Positions 1 through 4,263 of a stretch of DNA of 10,776 bases are shown piece after piece. This DNA comes from Deltaproteobacteria bacterium (GTDB lineage: Bacteria > Desulfobacterota > Desulfobacteria > Desulfobacterales > ETH-SRB1): the NCBI GenBank assembly GCA_019314185.1, contig JAFCZU010000067.1, positions 1 to 10,776 of the forward strand, given 5' to 3'. Within the stretch, counting starts at the first letter, position 1. The number at the start of each line of letters is the position of its first letter. The notes below the pieces were generated by a model. The model ran no database searches. It saw only the letters and a list, made by a program, of their open reading frames with translations, and had not been told where the DNA came from. The position numbers were made by a program, and so were the translations under genes.

Positions 1-91
1 TGTCAGTGATGAAAAATGCCTTACGTACACACATCTCTGATTTTTAAGGGTATTTATGTGCTTTCCATGATGAGGTGTGGCAATAATAGCG

Positions 92-631
92 TTACACTAT
101 TTGCATCTTATTATGCTTATGTCGTGATTTCGGATCACAGAGCGCCTTGATACGCTCAGGTTCCCGGGTTGGATTGAAAAAACACAATACTGTTTTGCAA
201 TCAGGCAATGAAACCCAATATCCCTCAAACTCATTATGAAGATCTGTCAGATCCCGGTCTGAACTTCCGGCAAGCGCCTCAAATGCCATATTTAGAGCTT
301 TATGTAATACCGCCTCCGGTTGTTTTACATCGATAAACGTGCCGGCACCTCTGGATGTATAACAGACTTCTCCCTTGTAATTCACATGATTATGGAAATC
401 GTGTTGTTCGGGGTTAGATAGGTGAACATAAGGTAGCTCACTAGGAAATTCTTTAGGTTCACTGATGATGAGTTCGTACTCAAGGTCGCCAACTTGAGCG
501 GTAACGGCGAAAACCCTTGATTGGGGCAGAAAATATAAAATTCTGCCAGATAAATTGTGGAGGGCTATTTCTGCAACAGAAATGATGTTTGGATGTATAT
601 TGAGCGAGGTTTCAAAGTTAAACGGTTTCAC
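92..631 (-). CDS. E2-like (ubiquitin-conjugating-enzyme fold) protein of a type II CBASS
   Basis: A 179-aa protein resembling prokaryotic E2 enzymes, which take part in ubiquitin-like conjugation of the CBASS cyclase to target molecules. Visible support: an N-terminal alpha/beta region with ELPYVHL at about 65-71 (UBC-like proline segment), then HNHVNYKGEVCYT at about 80-92, with Cys90 as the likely catalytic cysteine. There is no adenylating (E1) domain and no JAB peptidase in the window, so this looks like the short, E2-only form. The tail after residue 125 (EFEGYW and onward) resembles the linker that follows E2 in E2-E1 fusion proteins, so truncation of a longer ancestor is possible. The start is GTG: upstream ATGs run straight into TGA, and a strong AGGAGGG lies 10 nt upstream. 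It begins one base after the cyclase stop codon, so the two are almost certainly co-translated. The E2 assignment rests on motif and context, not on a search. Confidence 0.85.
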   Translation of the reverse strand: MKPFNFETSLNIHPNIISVAEIALHNLSGRILYFLPQSRVFAVTAQVGDLEYELIISEPKEFPSELPYVHLSNPEQHDFHNHVNYKGEVCYTSRGAGTFIDVKQPEAVLHKALNMAFEALAGSSDRDLTDLHNEFEGYWVSLPDCKTVLCFFNPTREPERIKALCDPKSRHKHNKMQIV

Positions 632-632
632 A

Positions 633-1628
633 TCATGCGCTCCCTCCTGCGGGGGCGAACCCAGACATAGCTGCTATTTTAGCTGTATCCTTTCTCTCAG
701 GAACTGGAAACTCGTCGCCAAACTGCTTTTGCAGGAGCTTACAGGCTTCATCTTCAAGGTCTTCGTTATTTGCATTCCTCAAAGCATCTCGAAGTTCTTC
801 AAGTTTTTCCTTGAAGGTCTGCATATGGGTTTCGGTCATCTTGTCATTAAGGTCAGTATACGGTTCAACGGGCAGGTCGATAGTCAACCAACCGTAAACA
901 TCAAAATTGTTCAGCATGGCTTCTACTAAAGAAAACAGAGCGCTCAAATCCTTATCCTCGCCGGTAAAAGCATCCCTTTCCGGGCGGAACCAATAGTAGG
1001 CAGAGCAAGTGAGGCCAATACTAAAAGGTTTCCCGGAGATCAATTTTTTATCACGCCACCGTTTGAGGTAACGAATACATCTGCGCATTTGTGCTCTATC
1101 ATTATCATCATTAAAATGGTTTTTGATTTTATCGATTAAGCCCTTTGGATCGGACTTTTCGTAGTAACTGTTCTCTGAATCAGAAAATTCTTTGCCTTTG
1201 GCAAGGTCTAAAATTTCTTCTCCTGATCGTTTGGCGTAGATGGCTAGATCCACATGATAATCAACTTCCTCATTTTTGATATATTCCACGGTAACGCAGG
1301 ATTGCCTGATACGTATGGACCTGTTTCCGTGCGTAAGGGCATTCTTAACAATTTTTTTTAGTTCGACAGGATTATCATAATCATCACTCGTGCAATCGAA
1401 CACTATACCAACATCAATGTCGTAATTACCGTCCTTTGGATAAGTTCCGGTATGCATTGCATAGCTGCCTTGGTCGAATTTTTCAAAGGCAGGCGCATTT
1501 TCATCAATATTTTCTTTAAGGTTTTTTAACAGAATATCCCGTTTGTCACGCAATGTTTGGGCTTCATCGAAGTTGCCGAGCTTAATCTTATCGTGAAATT
1601 TGAGGAAATATTCTTGCAGATTAGGCAT
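633..1628 (-). CDS. CBASS CD-NTase (cGAS/DncV-like nucleotidyltransferase, cyclic oligonucleotide synthase)
   Basis: A 331-aa cytosolic enzyme of the usual CD-NTase length. These enzymes make cyclic di- or trinucleotides on phage infection to activate a CBASS effector. The nucleotidyltransferase signature is complete: GSYAMHTGT (Gly54-Ser55), then YDIDVGIVF with metal-binding Asp70 and Asp72, and YHVDLAIY with the third acidic residue Asp127. RRCIRYLKRWRDKK at about 182-195 and the following helices fit the C-terminal helical domain. The protein ends in GFAPAGGSA, a flexible small-residue tail like those joined to targets by E2 or E1-E2 partners in type II CBASS. The start is ATG with AAGGAG 7-8 nt upstream. 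The E2 gene follows immediately. I cannot assign the CD-NTase clade or its nucleotide product by eye. The metal-binding residues are intact, so it should be active. Confidence 0.93.
   Translation of the reverse strand: MPNLQEYFLKFHDKIKLGNFDEAQTLRDKRDILLKNLKENIDENAPAFEKFDQGSYAMHTGTYPKDGNYDIDVGIVFDCTSDDYDNPVELKKIVKNALTHGNRSIRIRQSCVTVEYIKNEEVDYHVDLAIYAKRSGEEILDLAKGKEFSDSENSYYEKSDPKGLIDKIKNHFNDDNDRAQMRRCIRYLKRWRDKKLISGKPFSIGLTCSAYYWFRPERDAFTGEDKDLSALFSLVEAMLNNFDVYGWLTIDLPVEPYTDLNDKMTETHMQTFKEKLEELRDALRNANNEDLEDEACKLLQKQFGDEFPVPERKDTAKIAAMSGFAPAGGSA
642..648 (-). promoter_or_regulatory. Ribosome binding site fixing the GTG start of the E2 gene
   Basis: AGGAGGG on the minus strand lies inside the last codons of the cyclase gene, 10 nt before the GTG at 631. 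The two ATGs between them are out of frame and stop at once, so this site selects GTG and couples E2 translation to the cyclase. Confidence 0.6.
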
Positions 1629-1722
1629 TAAGTTTCTCCTTATTTTGTTAGAGCCAATTTTTTGCTAAGTAGTAGATCAGAAGTGTTTGATGCCGCCTTT
1701 GGATGGATTCGTATCCAATTAG

Positions 1723-1751
1723 ACATAAATAGCTCATTTCAAAGTTACAAT
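1723..1751 (-). promoter_or_regulatory. Two-part motif upstream of the cyclase, shared with the sigma gene
   Basis: Minus strand: ATTGTAAC (1744-1751), 12 nt, TATTTATGT (1723-1731). The same two words, 10 nt apart, occur directly upstream of the sigma-factor gene. Here the motif lies just downstream of the predicted housekeeping transcription start. It could be an operator or a second promoter for the local ECF-like sigma factor. TGTAAC resembles AAC-type ECF -35 boxes such as the TGTAAC of Bacillus SigX. Confidence 0.4.
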
Positions 1752-1758
1752 TTTATAA

Positions 1759-1787
1759 AAAATAAGTCCGCTGATGTGAATTGTCAA
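1759..1787 (-). promoter_or_regulatory. Sigma-70-type promoter of the CBASS operon
   Basis: On the minus strand a perfect -35 box TTGACA (1782-1787) is followed by a 17-nt spacer and TATTTT (1759-1764, 4 of 6 matches to TATAAT) within a very AT-rich stretch. Transcription would start near 1752, giving a leader of about 125 nt before the cyclase ATG at 1628. No other gene lies between. This is a consensus match only. Confidence 0.6.
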
Positions 1788-1797
1788 GGGACAGAGG

Positions 1798-1839
1798 CAC
1801 AATTTATTGTGGGATAGCAGGCAAAAAACACAATATGTG
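1798..1839. promoter_or_regulatory. Two CACAAT-based dyads upstream of the CBASS promoter
   Basis: CACAATTTATTGTG (1798-1811) has perfect 6-bp arms around a 2-nt centre. CACAATATGTG (1829-1839) has CACA/TGTG arms. Their centres are about 30 bp apart, and the first lies about 10 bp upstream of the -35 box. The arrangement suits a dimeric regulator such as an HTH protein, but this is inferred from symmetry and position only. Confidence 0.3.
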
Positions 1840-1940
1840 GTATAGAAGTATAAATGGCCGCCATCGCCAGTAGGCGGCGAAACATTAATACGTGTTTGGG
1901 GCTATTGTCGTGTCATGCGTGAAATATCGTATCAGGCACT

Positions 1941-2046
1941 CGTCATTCCCACGAAGGTGGGAATCCATTATTTCTGGCTACTTTGGCGCTTCTGGATTCC
2001 CGCTTCCGCTTGTCTGCATGCATCGCACAGGCAGGCGGGAATGACG
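1941..2046. repeat. Palindromic dispersed repeat (MITE/REP-like, CGTCATTCCC ends)
   Basis: The outer arms CGTCATTCCC (1941-1950) and GGGAATGACG (2037-2046) are perfect inverted repeats. The inner arms GGGAATCCA (1959-1967) and TGGATTCCC (1993-2001) also pair perfectly. Each side folds alone as well: ATTCCCAC pairs with GTGGGAAT across a 4-nt loop (1945-1964), and ATTCCCGC pairs with GCGGGAAT on the right. This nested structure is typical of short non-coding repeats scattered in Desulfobacterota, Nitrospirota and related genomes. No transposase is nearby, so it would depend on an enzyme encoded elsewhere. Confidence 0.8.
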
Positions 2047-2185
2047 GTCGTCTTTGCGACATTATACAGATGACAGAACACTATGTTTGCCCCTTTCTTC
2101 TCTTTTGTTATTAGTTATTTTTCTTTTCGCTCTCTGGTTGATGATTCAATATATTCGTTCAGAATTTAAAAGCTTAGAGCGCTGG

Positions 2186-2329
2186 CTATTTCCTTTTACT
2201 CTTCCTATCAGGCCTTTGTGTCAATGCCGATCCAGCAACACTTTTAGCTTTTTTTGAGGTTTTCTTACTTTTTAAGAGTTTAGAAGCAATTTTGCCGACT
2301 CTTTTAGAAGTTCTTTCGTTTTTTGCCAT
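2186..2329 (-). CDS. Small, very basic protein of unknown function (47 aa)
   Basis: A 47-aa protein beginning MAKNERTSKRVGKIASKLL and containing KSVAGSALTQRPDRK. It is rich in Lys, Arg and Ser, has no membrane segment or signal peptide, and is probably helical and nucleic-acid binding by charge. The pattern NERTSK...ASKLL...AGSALTQ is familiar to me as an unannotated small-protein family of accessory regions, but I know no tested function. The ATG at 2329 is chosen because an excellent GGGAGGTGAG sits just upstream. A longer in-frame start at 2422 exists but lacks such a site. It lies on the same strand between the ImmA peptidase gene (104 bp upstream) and the CBASS operon, so it could be a cassette accessory or an independent gene. 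Confidence 0.75.
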   Translation of the reverse strand: MAKNERTSKRVGKIASKLLKSKKTSKKAKSVAGSALTQRPDRKSKRK

Positions 2330-2332
2330 TTT

Positions 2333-2342
2333 CTCACCTCCC
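2333..2342 (-). promoter_or_regulatory. Strong ribosome binding site choosing the internal ATG of the 47-aa gene
   Basis: GGGAGGTGAG on the minus strand lies a few bases before the ATG at 2329 and nearly matches the anti-SD complement. It is the reason to prefer the 47-aa product over the 78-aa extension. Confidence 0.65.
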
Positions 2343-2398
2343 GAATTAGTATTAAACGGTCTCCATAGTGTATCTACTTTTTCTACGATTGCTTTGGT

Positions 2399-2404
2399 AT
2401 TATA
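2399..2404 (-). promoter_or_regulatory. Possible -10 box of the 47-aa gene
   Basis: An exact TATAAT on the minus strand lies 69 nt before the ATG at 2329. No good -35 hexamer stands 16-18 nt upstream, so it may be a weak or activator-dependent promoter, or chance in AT-rich DNA. Confidence 0.3.
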
Positions 2405-2433
2405 AACGATAGCAGGTAACACTTAATATTGAT

Positions 2434-2934
2434 TTATATCTTTTTCAGGAGGTTTTGGTTCAAAAGCCGGATAGTGATTACGTCTTGGCTCACATTGAAA
2501 AGGCGGGTTAAGTCAAAAATGGATTTGGTATGGTTCAACGAACGTTTTAATGGTTCCAAAGGCACAAGTAATTCTCCAGAAAATTCATCGGCCTCCCTGT
2601 TGCAAGTTTTTATCTCTTTGTGCGACAATTCAAACTCTGGCAGGTGCTTTAACAGATAATGTCCTAACTCATGGCCCAATGAAAATCTTTGTCTGTGCTC
2701 ATGATGGTTTTTATTGAGCCCAATCAGCATATTGTCAGGATAGATAATAGCCGAATGATGATCGGCCATACTATCGAGATTCTCAACATGAAATCCAAGG
2801 TATTTGGTTATATCTATGATCGGCACTTCATACTCAATTTTGGATCCCGTTGCGCTTTTGAATCTTTCCAATAAATTTCGCGCGTGATTTCTTGCAAAGC
2901 CAACTCTTTTTTTCTCATATATTTGTTCAATCAT
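2434..2934 (-). CDS. ImmA/IrrE-family zinc metallopeptidase
   Basis: A 166-aa cytosolic peptidase of the ImmA/IrrE (COG2856) family. The zinc-binding motif HELGH is at residues 88-92 in the context FSLGHELGHYLLKH, and READEFSGELLVP (113-125) supplies the family's third acidic ligand. Length is typical of peptidase-only members; there is no fused HTH. Relatives act by cutting an XRE-type HTH partner: ImmA on ImmR, IrrE on DdrO, and CapP on CapH in CBASS loci. The ATG overlaps the stop of the preceding 210-aa HTH-like gene (ATGA, 2931-2934), so that protein is the obvious substrate candidate. The C-terminal segment after about residue 135 (SIFDLTRLFNVSQDVITIRL) is a short helical region common in these peptidases. 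Family assignment is firm; the substrate is inferred from gene pairing. Confidence 0.9.
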   Translation of the reverse strand: MIEQIYEKKRVGFARNHARNLLERFKSATGSKIEYEVPIIDITKYLGFHVENLDSMADHHSAIIYPDNMLIGLNKNHHEHRQRFSLGHELGHYLLKHLPEFELSHKEIKTCNREADEFSGELLVPLEPLKRSLNHTKSIFDLTRLFNVSQDVITIRLLNQNLLKKI

Positions 2935-3563
2935 CCCAATTTTTCCTGAAGCTTTTTCAAATAGTTTTCGATCTCTGGATCGGACGTTGCATCCGCCCTT
3001 CTATCGTTCGACTTAAGGATGAGTTCCTTCAGTGCCCTATCCATATCGCCTATTTTAGATTCTGGCATTCTATGCCTATCATCATATCTTGCAGATGTCT
3101 TGTGAAGCTGGGGTTGCATTTTAAATAGCTGGTACGATTTTCTGATTAATGCTATCGCGATTTGCGCTCTTAGACCAATTGTGCGTATAAGACATGCCAT
3201 CTCATCCGGTGTGAAAGCTAAGGGCGAAATCCGATCATCTTCAAGCATCATCAGCTTTTTGGGGTCTATTTGTATTTTCGTTGCAAAATCATGGGTATCT
3301 GATTGTTCCTTTATTTTCGTAAGTATAAGATACTCTCCGATCGAATTGAGTTTTTCAGGGCTTTGAAGCCTCTTTTTGGTTTCTTTCAACTCCCTTTGCC
3401 GATTTTCCAGTCTTGCTATGGTTTTCTTCCTGACTGCATTGGAAATTACTCTTTCTGGATTGTTATCTATCAAATAATCTATGACCCTATCATCTGGGGG
3501 CAACTCTCCCATTTTGATAAGTGATTTCAGTAAAACATCCATTTTATCCTTTTTCTGTTCCAT
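2931..3563 (-). CDS. Putative XRE-like regulator or anti-sigma protein of the sigma/ImmA cassette
   Basis: A 210-aa soluble, charged protein with no close family that I recognise. Residues about 44-68 are a likely coiled coil (RLENRQRELKETKKRL). Residues about 76-131 resemble a degenerate XRE helix-turn-helix: GEYLILTKIKEQ, then ATKIQIDPKKLMMLEDDRISPL, then a helix ending RTIGL, matching the usual G-x-L-R...LS...IERG...P...A-x-x-L-G-L spacing. The C-terminal third is hydrophilic and ends in a helix (ENYLKKLQEKLG). The gene starts 6 nt after the sigma-factor stop and overlaps the ImmA peptidase start, so the three form one operon. By analogy with ImmR, DdrO and CapH it could be cleaved by the peptidase. 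Its place next to a sigma gene makes an anti-sigma role equally possible. The gene is real; the role is inference. Confidence 0.8.
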   Translation of the reverse strand: MEQKKDKMDVLLKSLIKMGELPPDDRVIDYLIDNNPERVISNAVRKKTIARLENRQRELKETKKRLQSPEKLNSIGEYLILTKIKEQSDTHDFATKIQIDPKKLMMLEDDRISPLAFTPDEMACLIRTIGLRAQIAIALIRKSYQLFKMQPQLHKTSARYDDRHRMPESKIGDMDRALKELILKSNDRRADATSDPEIENYLKKLQEKLG

Positions 3564-3569
3564 ACCGGA

Positions 3570-4184
3570 TCACGCACCTTCCGTTTCTATAAGATATTTT
3601 TCCAACCTTTTCTTTAGTCTGCTGTAATAAACTTTTACATGTGCGAAAGGGATTCCAACCCATTGTGCTATTTCTTGATGGGGATATCCGTCCGCACACG
3701 CATTTAATATTATTTGACTTTTCTCATCAAGAGCATCTAAGAATTCTCTCACTTTTGGTGCCAATGGATGATCTTCAGGTTTTGGTGAGAAATAATCATT
3801 GAAGATTTTTCTGTCCAGTTCTAATTGAACACTGCTTAATGTTCCGTTGTGAGTTCCGGAAGGATCGTTATCTAAGGATTGAATTTGCATATGTTCAGCT
3901 ATTTTGTCATCTTTTCTCAGACGATCAATACACAGCCGGCTGAAAATGATAAAGACCCAGTTTTTAAAACTCTTCTCCGACTTTAATTCAAACGAATCAA
4001 TTTTCTCAATAACACGCATAAAAGTATCATCTATAAGTTCGAGCAGATCGTGATCATTTAAGGTCTTAAACTGCCTTCGTCCCCAGTAACAAAGTCGATC
4101 TTGGTAATTCTCAACTAAATGTGTGATGCCAAGAGAGCTGTCCCTTTTCAACTCATCAACAATTAATGAATTCTGAATTTTCAA
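3570..4184 (-). CDS. Sigma-70-family RNA polymerase sigma factor (ECF-like)
   Basis: A 204-aa sigma factor with the two domains of ECF-type proteins. Region 2 spans about 20-92 (LLELIDDTFMRVIEKIDSFE, then FKNWVFIIFSRLCIDRLRK) and should bind core polymerase and the -10 element. Region 4 spans about 148-197 (LDEKSQIILNACADGYPHQEIAQWVGIPFAHVKVYYSRLKKRL), an HTH for -35 recognition. The linker of about 50 residues is typical. It would direct RNA polymerase to a small set of promoters. The start is TTG at 4184 with GAGGG 6 nt upstream. An ATG further up is followed at once by a stop in its frame. It is the first gene of a three-gene operon with the HTH-like protein and the ImmA peptidase. Upstream it carries the two-part motif also found before the cyclase, consistent with autoregulation. 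Its targets are unknown. Confidence 0.92.
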   Translation of the reverse strand: MKIQNSLIVDELKRDSSLGITHLVENYQDRLCYWGRRQFKTLNDHDLLELIDDTFMRVIEKIDSFELKSEKSFKNWVFIIFSRLCIDRLRKDDKIAEHMQIQSLDNDPSGTHNGTLSSVQLELDRKIFNDYFSPKPEDHPLAPKVREFLDALDEKSQIILNACADGYPHQEIAQWVGIPFAHVKVYYSRLKKRLEKYLIETEGA

Positions 4185-4190
4185 ATTAGG

Positions 4191-4195
4191 CCCTC
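4191..4195 (-). promoter_or_regulatory. Ribosome binding site supporting the TTG start of the sigma gene
   Basis: GAGGG on the minus strand, 6 nt before TTG at 4184. No ATG in frame gives a longer product with a better site. Confidence 0.5.
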
Positions 4196-4196
4196 A

Positions 4197-4223
4197 ACAT
4201 AAATAACGTCTTTAGGTTACAAT
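4197..4223 (-). promoter_or_regulatory. Two-part motif upstream of the sigma gene, shared with the cyclase
   Basis: Minus strand: ATTGTAAC (4216-4223), 10 nt, TATTTATGT (4197-4205), ending 12 nt before the TTG start. The same words occur before the CBASS cyclase with a 12-nt gap. If used as a promoter, TGTAAC would be an ECF-like -35 and the leader would be very short, so an operator is equally possible. Confidence 0.4.
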
Positions 4224-4263
4224 AGAGCTGTGACGGTCGGATAATCGAAGCGTTTGATTTGCA

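Larger units (their letters stand above)
1629..2185. other. Non-coding region between the basic small gene and the CBASS operon
   Basis: These 557 bp hold no convincing gene. From the CBASS side they contain the two-part motif, the promoter, two dyads, a GC-rich 6-bp hairpin (GCCGCC 1857-1862 with GGCGGC 1873-1878, no T-run, so not a typical terminator) and a palindromic repeat at 1941-2046. The segment near 1785-1800 (AGGGACAGAGGCAC on plus) looks like a fragment of a dispersed repeat. I see no clear rho-independent terminator. Confidence 0.6.

Noticed and set aside
1857..1878. GC-rich hairpin as a transcription terminator
   Set aside because: The 6-bp stem with a 10-nt loop has no T-run on either side, so it does not meet the usual rho-independent pattern.
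2054..2257. Plus-strand 67-codon frame with a hydrophobic stretch that might be a membrane protein or CBASS effector
   Set aside because: It starts with TTG without a ribosome site, overlaps the end of the 47-aa gene antisense, and its hydrophobicity reflects a T-rich tract. No family features are seen.
2186..2422. 78-aa version of the small basic protein
   Set aside because: The upstream start lacks a good ribosome site, while the internal ATG at 2329 has an excellent one, and the extra 31 residues look unlike the conserved-looking part.
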